The translations under genes and the position numbers were made by a program. A model generated the notes under the pieces. It saw only the letters and a program-made list of their open reading frames with translations. It did not search any database and had not been told where the DNA came from. A stretch of DNA of 64,000 nt, from contig CM028913.1 in the NCBI GenBank assembly GCA_016801845.1, forward strand, positions 21,356,065-21,420,064, in the 5' to 3' direction. Positions 11,648-26,200 of the stretch are shown in pieces (the first letter of the stretch is position 1; each line of letters begins with the position of its first letter). Source of the stretch: Polydactylus sextarius. Lineage: Eukaryota > Chordata > Actinopteri > Polynemidae.

Positions 11648-14600
11648 CTGGAGAGAGACGGACAGAGAGAAGAGAGATGATTGATCATGAGAGAAAAATA
11701 TCAAAAAACCACCACCTGTAGGTTTGAAGGCAGTTCTGAGAAGTGTAATGAATGTACAGGTCAAGGCCTTATGGAAGTTTTGTAAACAGGTCTCCCATCG
11801 TCTCGACCTGCCGCTGCTTTTTGTTGTATTCAGGTGGAGAAACGTCAACGTAAAAACGAGTCACTACACTGAACTCGTTGAGGCTGCAGAGCAGAACCAA
11901 GACTTATTGTCTTCTGCAATTAGCGAATCTCCTTTTTAACCTTTTTTGCATCAATAAAAGCTGTTAAAATATGTTGAATCAAGGCAACTACTTCTACCAG
12001 AAACACAGTGTTAACTCTGTATCTTTAAATTTTAGATTTTTGATATTTGCTATATTTATTTTAATATTTATATTTTTTTTTATTTATATTTTTTGAGAGA
12101 CTACATATATTTACATTTCAATGTCCCACCTGGGATCAATGAAGTATTTCTGATTATTTTTTTAACTTTGTTTTAACATCTTGGTGACAGTAATTCATTT
12201 TTGCTTTTGATTTTATTCTATTTTATTTTATTGTTTGTTTGTTTCTTCTTCTTTTGATCCTGTTGTGAAGCTACAATGTTTATTAATAAATTATGAGACA
12301 TCAGATCAGTGCGTTGACTCAGCATCTATATCCATTAAGCCCCAGAGAGAAAGTGATTCTCTTGTTCTGAAAAGATAAATATTTGGTGGAAAATTCTTTT
12401 AGAAGAAAACAGTGATTGATTTTTTTTTTTTTTTTTTTTTTTTTTAAGGCTGAACCAACTATGTAAACATTCTGTAGAGTCATTCTGCTCCATCATCATG
12501 CCAACAGTTACACCCTCAATAACACTTTGTTTTATGCTTTTATGTCAGTTGTTTGACGAGTGACGCTTGTTGTTCTCAAGTCTCTTTTCTCTTTAACACA
12601 TATTTGTTTTGTTTTGGGTGGAGTATTCTTTTAATAATAAACAAGTAGAGAGAAGACGTCAGTTAAAGCTGCAACCAGTGAACACTGATAGTGTTAAGCT
12701 GATGTGAGGTGGTAAACTGCACCAGGTACGACATAACCGACCACGCTCCGATCACTCCTCCGTCACGCCTGCAGCCACCACCTCCTCCTTATCTCCGTTC
12801 AACCACCGCTCCAACACGGCAGCTCTGATAAAAATACTGATCTGGAGCATTGGAGCTGCAGCTGCTGCTGCTTATCTCACTCCCGCTGTTGTGTTTTTTT
12901 TTTTGCAAGCTATAACAGGTAAACATGCCAAACATACGGCACTTTAATCATTAGCCCTAAAAAATTTAAAGGAAATAAAAAGAGCCCATTATTATTCTGA
13001 TTCTTACATTGCCCATAAATGAATTAAATGCAGATTGTAGGCTGACGAGAGACGATGGAGGAAAAACTTTAACAGATGTGACTCGTGTGCTTTGGACGCA
13101 GGAAACATCACGCGCAAAAATCGAAAAACAGAAAAGAGACAAAAGAGGAAAATGTTAATGTTTAAGGGAAGAGGAGAGATATGTGGAAAGAGATTATGAG
13201 TGATAGAGAGAAGAAAAAACACCCAGACAGTTAATCCTGTGCTACAGAGGAATTTCAACCTCTCGCTATAATCACATCTAAATCTCTGCAGCCGATGTAA
13301 GTACCGTCCGTCATGCACTTCTGGGCACACTTCTATTCATTTCACTCTTTCTCTCTATTCTACCTTTCCTTTCAACCTCTGTAGGTTCCTCCTAACACCT
13401 CCCCCCTTTTTCTCTCCCACTGATGCCTCTCTCCTTTCAGGCTGTGGGCTTGTTAGTCTTGGCTTGGGGCCCAGCTGGACTGAATGGATCCTTGCACTGG
13501 AGAGGTATAAATCGCTCTCACAGAGAGAGAGAAAGAGAGAAAGAAAAAGAGACAGAGACTAAATAAAGAGGAGATGTGGAGATGTAGAGAGAGACAGAGA
13601 ATAAACAGCTCGTGTGAAGAGGCCGTGCTCAGATACTGAACTTTCATGCAGCGATAACAGCTGTGTGTGAAGCAGATGTCAGTTGTCCTTTACAAAGAAA
13701 ATATTGAGGTGATGGACGAGGTTATGTTTGAAGTCATATCCCGAGAGGAACCAGAGTGAGAGAGAAACAATAACTAAACCGAGCTGAAAGGTTCCCTGCT
13801 CCGTTCAGTGTTTAAAGGAAAATATGTGGATTTGTTACATTGATGAGAATAAAATAAGAAGATCGTTGACTAAGATCAGTTTAGTTTAGCACCAAGATTA
13901 ACAGTAGAGAGATGTAGTTCCTCTTCCCACATCTTTTCACTCACTTAAAAATAAATTGGCACACAGAATTTGTCAAGAGCAACCGATACTGGATCAATCC
14001 TGCTGGTCAATCACTGCAGACACACCCACAAATATACCTGTTTTAAAATAAAACATTTATAGAACAACTGTCATGTGCACCAAGAAGAGAAGCCATAATA
14101 ACCTACTGACGTTGTATTTAATTGCAGAAAATGATGCTTTTTATAGCACTTCTACTTTAACACATTAGATTTTTGTTGTCGACGCTAAGAAGATTTTAAG
14201 ACGAAAAAAAAAATCCAATATCAATATATCAACAGACTGCCTTATTCTATACAAAACATGTTATATATGTACAGAATATCAATCAATATACTAATATATA
14301 TCTATTATAGACCAATATTGGATGATAAAATCAGCCACTATCATTATGTCAGTCAGGCTTTAGTAACAATCCTTTATATTTTTTTAATGTTGTACTACAA
14401 GAACACGAGGCATAAAATGTTACTATATTAGGATTTTTACAAGGTTTGTAATTTATTTCTATCTATAATAAATATATGAAAAAGCACAAACAGATTTTTC
14501 TTTTTTTCTTTTTTTTTTTTTTAAATAGTCAATAGCAGCCAAACTCCAAAGATGTCCTGCACATGGCTGAATATTTAGAGGTTAAAAACTGAGCTTCATC

Positions 14601-17183
14601 TACGCTGAATCTGTCTGGTTTGTATCTGACAAATTAATGCGCTGCATCTTGACAAGTTGTGGTCTCACAGAGAGTCGCGGTTGGGACTATTTCTTGGCCG
14701 AAAGCAGTGATTTCGTGGATTCTGCTGGTCTAAAAGTGTCTCAACATGAAAACAAACACACGAATATGAATATTTGCCCCAAAAATGTGACACTATTTCT
14801 TTAAGAGAGACTCAGATAATTGGATTTTTCTGTCAGTTGGATTCAGTCTTATTACAATTATCTTTAAATGTTTAAATGCGAAGAGAGAAAATGACGTGTG
14901 TGTTGTACTAGAACACAGTGTACTGTGCAAACTCACAAATAGACACAAAGTGAGACAAAAGTGCTCTGCTCTACCTGCCGTCTTATAAAAGTGCATTAGA
15001 AGCAGCTGTAACAGCGGCGGTGACGTAGCGTTCTCTCACATAAGAGCTTGAAACCATTATGTTTAGAGGCTGATGTTTGTGTGTGTGTGTGTTGTGATGG
15101 CAGATGAGAAGAGCCTGGTGATGCTCCCAGTGTTTACAGATTTCATTGGGTGTAAGTTTGTCTCCTCTTGACCTTTCACCTGAACTGTGGTGCCAGCACC
15201 TCACGACAATACAGCGTTCCCTGTAACTGGATTGTTTTACTGTTTAATTACACATCAATAAACCTGCTCAGGTGAAATGGAACGAGACCAGTGTTGGACA
15301 GACTCTCTGTGAGTCTCCAGTGACACTAACACACTCTGCTTCGCTCTGACAATCTAATCTACAACGACGATGTTGTGATAATCTGATATCTGATTTAATT
15401 TTCTGTTGCCAATTTTGATTTATGGGTCTAAACTTTACTCAGCACATAAAAGATTATATCAGATTTTTCTTTAAAAAACAAACAAACAACACAATAAAGT
15501 TTAAATGCCAAGATTTGCAGTTTAACTTCCTCATAGTGAACATGTCAAACAAGTCAATCAGTTTATAAGTTAATTACAAACACAAACTTTATAAGTGTGG
15601 ACACTTTTATGGTCGACTGTGACTCATAAGATGTGTTTCCATTGGAAATAAAAATATGACAGTAAACAGTAACCATAGGAGAAGTGATATTATTTCTGAC
15701 TTATTTCCTCTTTTAGTGCTGATACTGAACCTTTGCTAACATTTGCCTTCTCGCTCATCTTCCTCACACACTTTACTCATCTTATATCCAGAGTTTCAGT
15801 TTGTTCTTTGATAAGTTAGAAACTTTTATAAAGGTCTGTTGGACTTAAGAAGCAATTTATGGCTCAATTAAGACAAAAACCCAAACTATGAGTTTATTAT
15901 CTGCTTCATAACTTCACCATTTCTTCCTCCAAGTGAATGAACTTATTCTGCTCTTCTTCCTGGCTCCTGGCTGCTTCTTTCATTCAATCTGTCTCTCTAC
16001 ATCTCTCCTCCCTCTTCATGTTGTGGTTAAAGTCTCTACAATCTGCATTCCCAGGATTCCTCATTCAAACTCCCCACTCTTACATACCTTCATGCCAGCT
16101 GTGGCAGCAGAAAAACCACGACTGAGCAGCGTTGTTCCTCCTCCTTCCTGACTTTTTTTGCTCTTCTCTCTCACACACTCACACACACACACGCACTCAC
16201 ACACACATACACACCACCTCTCTAACTCTAACCAACATCCTCTCATCCAACCACCAGGCTATTATCAGTCCATTTGTGCCACAGGCGCTGAAATCCACCT
16301 TCCTGTCTTTTGTTCACCTAGTGTGTGAACAGATGGATGAGGCCCACTGAGATTCACACAGCGTCGCTCTTACCTTCATGCCAGCAGCAGCTGCAGGTCC
16401 ACCAGGGTCCACGGCCTGGATGTGGCAGGGTTTACTGCCTCGCACCACGAAGCCCCAGCCCACAGCATCGCCTACAATCTGAGGAACAAACACAAACGTT
16501 ATTGTGACGTGTTACTGTTTTGAGTAGAAAAAAAAAAGTTTGGACTGAACATCTGTGTTGTGCAGCCATGTTTTTATTTTAACGCAGGTGATAAAACTGA
16601 TTTGACAGCTTGTGGAAAACCGATCAATGACAGTAGAGTGTGATAGTTTTCCTACAGTGAATGTCTTCTTTATAAAAGGTCCTCCCGGTGTCTGCAGCTC
16701 CTCTGGACTCACTTGTCTCTTCAGAACTGTTGAGGAAATAAAGAACACAATCAATCCACGACCACATATTTATATATGTCTATGTCTGTGCAGATGCACA
16801 TATGGTTACTGTAATGGTAACACTGAGGGTTAAAATGTGCATGTGTTGCATGCACGTGCTAACAAGAGTCTAGAGGCCCATTGCTTCCTGAAACAGTAGA
16901 GTTCCCCTTCCCCTCCTCCAACTTCCCCTCTCTAGTACTCACTTCAGCCTGACCTCACTGGACTTGAGTGTGTCTCAAAAAAGAGAGAGAGAGAGAGAGA
17001 GGTGGGGAAGATGAAGCAGATGTAGACGACATGACGACAAGTTCCTGAACCGCAACCATCCCTGAATGTGAGTGGTATAGATACAGTCAATTTACCACTT
17101 ATCATCATTATGCACACATACAATAATTCCCATATGTGAATCAAGCACATCGTGTGATGTGGACACGTCCCTGTCGGGTGTGT

Positions 17184-17247
<64 letters not shown>

Positions 17248-20200
17248 AAAATCTACATTTGATAAAAATCAACTTCTCATTTTTTTAAAGATGTAAAAAT
17301 GTTTAGGCTTCGTATTTTCATACCAGAAATTACTTAAAACACAAAGCTGCTCATTCATTAACTAACTGTTCTGTGCCGTCTACTGTTTATGTTTTATATT
17401 TTTGGACTCTGTATCTTCCAATCATGTGATACGCACAATTACTAAGGTTAATGTGAAGCAGAAGGGAAATACTCTTGTGAATGTGTGTGTGTGTGTGTGT
17501 GTCTTCCTTTTCCCGTTCATTGTGTATGCTGTGTGTGTGTATTGAAGAGGAGGGGGGTGGGGGGATCGGCTGCTACAAAGAGACTTCTGTCAAGGACTTG
17601 ACTTGGATTAGACACAAGGAAATCTCTCACAGTGTTAAAGACACACACGCAGCTTAAAGTGTCACATCTTCATTCATTCATACATTAAAGAGTGAATATC
17701 ACTTCCTGTACTGCGTCTGCTCTCGTCTTCAGTTGATGTAAAGGAATTAAAGGATGTGCAAGGATACATTTAAAGTCTAATCAATATGTTAACATCACCC
17801 AGTAGCCATTATCCTGTTGGTATGTACATAAAACTTCACCACTACTTCTATGTCTACTCATTTATCCTCGTTCAGTTCAAGCACTTCTGGATGCACAACT
17901 TCTTCCTCAACACTTCACAAACTAAACTCTATGTCCGTGTCGTCGTACCAGATTTGGGGTTACAGAGGACGGGCGGACTGCTGCTGAGCGTCGGACTGCT
18001 GCTGTAATAACCACTGCTGCCGCAGCTGCTGCTCATGCTGCTCCGACGAACTCCGACCACCATCTTTATCTCCTTGGTGGGACTCACTGACACAAGAGAC
18101 ACAGATGGAGAGAGAAGAGACAGAAATATTTGACTAAAACATAAAAGGCAGTGATGGAGAAAAAAGAGCTAGAGGGTAAAAAAGCAAGTTTGTTGACCAG
18201 ATTTAAACTGACAGTTTATTAGTTTAGTTTCACCATCTTCAAGTCAATGTGCAAACAAACAGTTCATTAACCTCATTTTTCAGAAACTTAATCCTTTGTG
18301 ATAAATTCACTTAGAATAAACCAGCTTGTTTGCTTAAATATGTGATGTTTACTTGTTTTACAGCAGTAAAAACTCTAAACTCGACCTAGTATCAGTTTCT
18401 GTGTTTTTTATATCACACTGCAGGATCTAAATAACAGCCAACACTAATACTTTAGTGGAAAATGTGAGTAGAGTATTTGCTGCCTCAGAGCGGCACCCTG
18501 ACACATTTCATGCAGCGTAGACGTATGATCTAACTCGAATAAACCAAAACAAAAATCCAACCCGAGCTGAAGCTGAGGCTGCAAAACTCAACAGATTTAC
18601 TGCTTATTATTTTAGAGGCCAAGTGAAGCGGACCGTGCCATGGCCGGACCAACAAAACCCTGCTCTCTTCACCACGTTCCTCTGCAGAACAACATAAATA
18701 CAGATCTACTCTATTAACTTTTTATTGCAGAAACCACAGAGGTCGGGAGTGACCGCGAGTGTGAGTGTGTGTGTGTGTCCAGTTTTAACACATTGGCACT
18801 AAAAAGGAGAGAAAAATGCCACATTTTGTCCAAACAACAGAATAAAAGTGAAGATTTTTAATTTATGGAGCTTGACAAAGAATAGGTCTGATCAATAATT
18901 AATTATTAATACTGTGTGTGTTCATCCATCCATTTTCTACCCCTTGATCCCACACTTGGGGTCAGGGGGGACTGGAGCCTATCTAAGCCAAAGGCAGGGT
19001 CCACCCTGGACGGTCGCCAGGTCGTCACAGGGCCACATATTCTTGCTGTGAGGCGACAGCAAGAAGTTGCTGCCCATATTGTATGTGTGTTGACTGTATT
19101 AACCTGAGAGGAAGCTGGTGTTGCCTCCATCTGAATTTTGCTTGCGGAGACAGAAGGGGCTGTCGTGGCTCTCGGGGATGCTTCGTCCACGTTCATGCAG
19201 AAGTTCGATCAGCCTCCGTCGGCGTCGGAAATTCATCCTGAACTGGAAGAGGAGCGGTCCATCGACGAAGTGGTGCTTGTTGGTGACTAGTGATGAAGAA
19301 AAACAATGGACAGAAAGAATAAATGAGTGAATATCTTGCACAGATTAGCTGACAAAAAAAAAACCTAAAACTTTCCACTAAACTGGGATCACCAGTACTA
19401 ACAAACATGAACCGACCACATGAAGCATTGACCTCCACTGTTTCAACCGCACTGATAAGAGTCGACAAACCTCAGTCCTCTGTCTTTTTATAGAACTTAA
19501 ATAAGTGAGACTACATTTCTTTAAAGCTCAAATCCATTAAGTCCCTTCATGCAAACTGGATGTAATCCAACACAAAATAACACAACCTGTCTTATGTAGA
19601 GCTTGTTAGAGTTTTATGACCTGAATTTCTCCTCCACTGCACCAGTTTCTCTCAAACCACATCCACTTCTCATCGAACATCCAAACCTCAACCACAGCTG
19701 TGACTCTCACACTGAGGCAGCAAAATTATTTTAAAAACACCATCAATTCATCCTGCACATGACTTTATATCACGCTGCACTACTGAATGTGGCTATTTGG
19801 AGATTTAAACTTAGACTATGAATGTTTATCTTCCAGATAAAAGGTTAAACCAACCAGTGAAAACAGAAGATACGAGCTAATGTTAGACACTTTAGGCATG
19901 TTTTGTAAATTCTCTGACATTTTTCTCTACATGTGCTATTGTTACACTGTTTTACCTGCAGCAGGATTTCCAATATTCAATTAGTGGATAAATATAAACA
20001 TTTAATGTTTTCACAGTGACACTACTTTAATCTCTGACAACAAAAATACAATCAGTTCAAGTTCGAGTTCGAGTCCAGCTGAATAAAATTCTCTTGAGGT
20101 GTTTGAGATATGTGTGGTGGATATTTGAGCCGTTCACAAGGTCAAAAACGTGCTGTGATGTTATTGTGACCTTGACCTTTGAGATCTGACAAATCAATCT

Positions 20201-23200
20201 GAGATTTGATCAAATAATAATCACTTCTTTGCTGAGTCCAAGTGAACATTTATATCAAATTTTATAGGATTCTCTTCCGGCCTTACTGAGATATTGCATT
20301 TGCAATAATGAGACCAGACGGACGGTGAATACAAGAACATAAAGCCTTCAGCCTCAGTCCTCGCCAACACAGACATGTAGGTGTAATCATTTTAATAAAA
20401 ACGTCAGGTGATCATTCACTCTGTGATCTGATACGTTCCTGTGTTTGGGTGTTCGGTTTAGAGTCTGTGGACGGCAGCAGCAGTGAAAGGAGGAAGAGGA
20501 GGAGGAAGAGGAGGAGGTGACCTTGCGGAGAAGTAGTAGGAGGTGTTCAAGCTGTCGCCTGCAGCTCCTCATTTATCAGCTCAACGCTGCTGCTCCTGCT
20601 TCATCTATTTCTTACATCCCAAACTGATCTGGCATTTATTTTTTTTTTTTTTTGAAAAAAGAGCAATGGCAGAAAGTGCTAAACTCACTGGCAAACATTA
20701 CTTTTAAATATTGTTTGGCCAGTACAACACAACACTTATTTGAAGCTGCAGCTGAACAGTTTCCCATTTCATGATACTGCAAATATATAAATGAGCTACA
20801 GGCTCCATCACCACTGTGATGCTTCATGACTTAACAAGCATCAATTTAAAGAAAATCTTTAAGTAACATATGAAACATGTCTGTCACTTGACTTAAAATG
20901 ACCATAATTACCAGGAAAATACACAATTAAGTCAGTTATTACAAACATTAGCTGTCAGCCACCGTTAGCTCCTGGCTAATGGTGACAATGAGGCCTATAA
21001 CAGCAAAACTACTGAGCGTACTGAACTGAGAAATTGTGTATTTGTATTTTAAAGCTTATCCCTTCATCTCCTTTATTTAACATCTGTTTATTAATTTTTA
21101 TTATTATCACTGTCGTTATCTTACACACCAACCATTGGACAATAGAAACACCACAAATTTCAATTTTTCAATGTAAATGTTAGAAAAACTAATTTCCCCC
21201 ATATTTCATGTAATCATGTAGTGTTCTGGTATTTCTTCTCAACCAAGACCAAATATTTGACTTGATAGTGACAATTTATGGTCATTTAATTAATGTCAAT
21301 TGACTATTTACACACTAACAAACCGACTGAACCACTGTACAAACTAAAATACAGCTTCTCTTCTTCACTTTAAACTAATTTAGTATCTCACCACACAACC
21401 AGTCTTAGTTTTCTGATTTATAAAGCCTTACCCAGAATGCCGTTGGCCTGTTGCCTCGCGATGCAGCGACCCGACCCTGCTCTGACCACTTACGATTGAT
21501 ATTCTTAATTTGCTGGCGCAAATTATCTGCAACGTATCGGCTGTTTTACAAAACAGTGTCTTTGTGTGTGTGACTCAGGTGGACAATGGTCGCCCGGTCA
21601 CACAGTAAACAAACTAAACACAAACACAATGTGGATCCATCCAGACTCGTGTGCCCCCCATCACCCTCTCTAACTTTCTCTCTCTATGTACATTACATGT
21701 GTGTGACTGAGCAGAGAGCAGGAGCGCAGAGTAGTTATCTCACTCTGTGCTCTTTTTAATGTGTCACTAATGGGAGCTGAGGGCCCGTAAACACAGTATC
21801 TCTCAAGCTAAATTATTTTTTTATTACAGGGTGTGGAGCAATATGTCCAAGTGAAACGTCCACATAACGCCAGTGCAGTTATTTCCACAGAGACAATGAC
21901 ACTGAAGCCTCTGTGAGTCCAGCAGGAAGCAGATCAGGCTCTGTATTACATTAACCAAATGAAGTGACAACACACAGTCCTGTGTGTGTGTGTTGAGGAA
22001 CACTACATTCCTCGTGCCCTGGAGATACTCAGCTCAATTATTGCTCTCAATAGAGGAAGTGGAGAGAGAGCAGATGGGCCTACTGTGTGATGAGAGAGAG
22101 AGAGAGAGACATGACTTTCAGTTTGCTCTTCATCTCATGATAAACCATCTCTGTCTCTTTCTCCTGCAGGAAAATCGTTACGTAAAAACAACTCAGCTGA
22201 GTGTCTCCCCCTGGGACAAAATAGAAAAACCTAACAAATGTGTAACATACACACCAAGCATCTATCGTACGTTTATGAATATAAAACATATATAGTAGTA
22301 GAGGAAGTACTGAAACTCAGTACTACTTGAGTAAAAGCACAAATAACCAGCAAAATATTCTAAATCTACTTTAGTAAAAGTAGAAGAGCCACATCATCAA
22401 TCTTACTTACCTACAATCTAAGTAAGTATTTTCTTTTAAATGAACTGAAAGTACTAAAAGCAAAAGTACTTGTGCAATGTGTTGACTTCTACTGTCTAAA
22501 TTTCAATAAAAACAGTATAGGCTGTGTCATTTTTATAAAGAGCATAGTCGTTACTAGAAGTACTGATTGTATCATTGAACTTTTTGATCTTGGAGACAAA
22601 TATGGTCAAGTATGGCACATTTCAAGGGGCTCAGTGGAGGTTGCTTCTAGATCCTTGTTGAGTCGTTGGAGGGTTATTACCTGTTTGGTTTAAACGTCTG
22701 AGGCAGCCACACTACCAATAATTATACAGTGCGCAACATTTTGGCAAAAAAGTGATAATAAAATGTAACCGAATGCATTGTAGAAATGTAGCGGAGTAGA
22801 AAGTATAGATACGGAGTAACTGAGTAAAAGTCAAAAGGATGCATTATTATTTAAGTATACATATGTGAAAAATGTACTTGTACTTCTTTACATTTCACTA
22901 ATGAGTTTACATTTAAACCCCAACCAAGCACAGACGTCAGCGTCAAATCATACTGCACATCATGTGGTGACAGAGTGAAAATCTCAGCCTCAGTGTTCAA
23001 GCAACGTGCACACACACCTCAACAGCTTTGAAGCCATAAACTGCTTTGAAAACCTCATACAGCTGGTTCTGGTTGTAGGGTTTTAATGGGACTGATTTAA
23101 TCACACACACACACACACACACACTTCTGTGTTTTTACGATTAACTCCACACTCTAAATTTAATGTTCATCTGAAATAAATGAGGAAAACACTTTGGCTT

Positions 23201-26200
23201 TCAGTTCCTCTCTGATTTCTGAAGAAACTTTGAGGAAAATTAAACTGAAAATCGAAATTAGTACATGTCCCAACATGTTTTTTTTTTCACAATTAACTTG
23301 TCAAAATAAAAAGCCAAAATATATTTACTCAAGTACAGTAAGTACATTTTTAGTTAGTTGAGTTAAATTTTTCTCCCTTTGTACCTTTTAACATCCAAAA
23401 CATGTGATCATATGAGATTTTATGTGATATTTAGCAGTTAAAAAGCAGCTACAACAACATGTTTTGAAAAGTATTAATGACAATAAATAATATATAATAA
23501 GTAGTAGTGGCGTATGTTTATATAGTAGGATTAGTTCTAAGACTTTACACCGAGTCAGTCGCATAAAAACAAGTGAGCATATATAAAATATTCACAGATA
23601 CAACATGATAGGCTCAGTTTCTCGACTCTGACGCCCAGCGCAACTTGTTGACCCTCTTGGCGTCTGCGACATTTAGGTCACATTTTCCTCGTGTTTATTA
23701 CTCAGTAACTCTCCTCACTGTTGAACACAAACCTGAGCTCAGGTCAGGTCAGGCGTAAGAGACAGGAAGAAAAAAACTGAGATACAATGTGGGTCAGTTC
23801 AGAACAACTACGAGCTCAAAATGAGCTGTAATGAGTTTTGGGAATGGGCAAGACGATTCCCAGCTGAGCTGTGACTGTGTGTGTGTGTATGTGTGTGTGT
23901 GTGTGTGTGTTAACCTATTTCTTAGTTTCGAGGTTTAAGGACTACAGGTGTTTTATTTTTAGAGATTTTTTTTGACCAAGGAGAGCAACTAGAAACAAGG
24001 TTAAATCTCAGTTAAATCTCTAAAAGCTCAGACTGAACCTTGCAAGGACCTTGCAAAGTTTGTCTACAACAGTTATCAGGTTGCATGACCAAAAGATAAC
24101 TAGCTGCTATAAATGGCAAAGGTCTCCAGGATCAGAGGGAGTCGTTGTAAGGTAGAGCGGACTGGGTTTCACTGTCGCTGGGGGTCGTCAATCTGTCGAT
24201 ATGTGACCTCCCTGTTAGTTTTTATGTTCTGTGGAGCAGGTTTAAGTCGATGCAATGAAAGGTTTTGAAATTTTAAAATACTTGAGATTTTGGGAGAAAC
24301 TCTAGGAACTTAAAATGTTAAAGATGCACTATGCAAGTACAGTCACTTTTTCTTTACGAAGCTCCCAATACAGTCAGAGTAAGGCAGAGTTCAAGATGCA
24401 CAATATGTAGCAAAACATTTAATTAAACAGAAACAGAGGAGCATAACGCCCTGATGGATGGCACCAGCCTTCTGATTTTTCATTTTTCTCACTCTTCACG
24501 ATCTCGATATTACTTCAACCAACGTAAGATAGCTCTTGTTGAGTTGTTCGACTCATACACGTGGTGAAATCGACTCTGGGTTCAATTGACTCCAGATCAT
24601 AACTTTAACTTAAAAATCTTGATTAGTGCACCTTTAAAACATGTTCAATCCTTTCCTTTCTTCTCTCACCATGTTGGATGATGCCGTGTTCAAGAAGCCT
24701 CCGTCCGAGCTGCTCGGCCTCCTCCCTGGTCGCCATCTCTCCCTCCTGAAGCAGCCAGTCGACGAACTCGGAGCCGACCAGCGTCCTTTCGAACATCCCG
24801 CCCTCCTCCTCCCTCGTCTGTAGCAGGTTGTTCTCCGTGTTCATCAACCTGTGGAGAAAAAAAGTACAAACCTTTACAACATTGTTTTGATTTTTTTACA
24901 TTTTGTGCAGAATTTCTTCAGTGTGACAGATTCAAACCATCAGTTTTGCACTGATCTATTAAGCATTAGCTGCATTATATACATCACATACGTAACGCGC
25001 ATGCAATGTTGTTTTCTATATTTGGAAAATGGCTTTATTGTTGTAAATTTTCCTTAGCGGGAATTTCCAAAAGGGAAAAAAATAAATCTTCCAAACCAGC
25101 AGTTCTGCCTGTTTCTCCACTCTGTAATCTGCACAAGCACTGCACTGTGTGGATTAGTGCTTCAACCACACAAGCGGAGGCACTGAAAGCGAATGTTTGC
25201 AACTAAATTCATGTTATTACCAGAAGCTACACAAGGAGCAGATCAGACGAGAACGATGACAAGGTAATTACGTCAAGAAAAAACCTTCACGATCTGCTTC
25301 ACTGGAAATATAAGTTAAGTTTGACTTTGTGGATTCAGCGAAGTTCAATGTGAAAGCTAAAATAATCTATTTCACAGCGGTGAATGTGATTTCACTTTGC
25401 CCCTAGCAAGTCAAGAGAAAAAAAAAAAAAACACACACTTATGCTTCTGTTTCACCTTTTTATTTATCTATGTGTGTAATTCTGATTTGTAATCTCTTCT
25501 ACACACACACACACACACAGATAAAACCAAACAAGTACACACAAGCACAAAAGAAAAACTGCTGACTCTGTTACTTCTGTTAAAATCACACCTGTCATTC
25601 ACACCCGGACAATGTCACCTGAACATCCAGACAACACTAAAAACATCCCTGCAGCGCTCATAAAGGAACAATACGCTTTCTGTGGCACAACTGTACACGT
25701 CTAAACATGCAAAGCGATGAACCATGTCATCAAAGTGAAGGAGACGTTAAAAGATTTCAACATCTTTGTTGGCAGCAGTTACATTCCCACATTCTGTTCT
25801 AATGGCCATCGATCACACACCTGACAACCTGACAAAGACAGACACATATCAACGGCAGACATGTACCAGACTGTTTAAAGACTGAAAATGTGGAAAACTA
25901 GATATTGCTGGAAGTTGACAGTAAATATTTGCACCATAGTCAAGGGATTGAAAGTTGGAAACTCGAATAACCACCAGAGGAACGAGTTCTGTCTGCACAA
26001 TCTGTCAGACAACAGATCATTTTTAAATCATTTTTAAACCGAACACTGCAGATGAATTTTTCCACTTGTCAGCCATTGACAAGCTAAATAAGAGTCTCTG
26101 AGAAAAACTATATATCTATTAATCAACAAAATAGTTTGACATTTTGGAGAAACGCACGTTTGCTTTCTTGCCGAGAGTTAGACGAGAAGATCAACACCAG

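Larger units (their letters stand above)
19287..24669 (-). other. deptor: deptor intron 5
   Basis: 5.4 kb intron. It contains a dispersed repeat at about 20150-20345, a hAT-like MITE at about 22296-22880, (CA)n at 23101-23124, (TG)n at about 23878-23910 and a repeat at about 24505-24636. No additional exon is seen. Confidence 0.8.
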
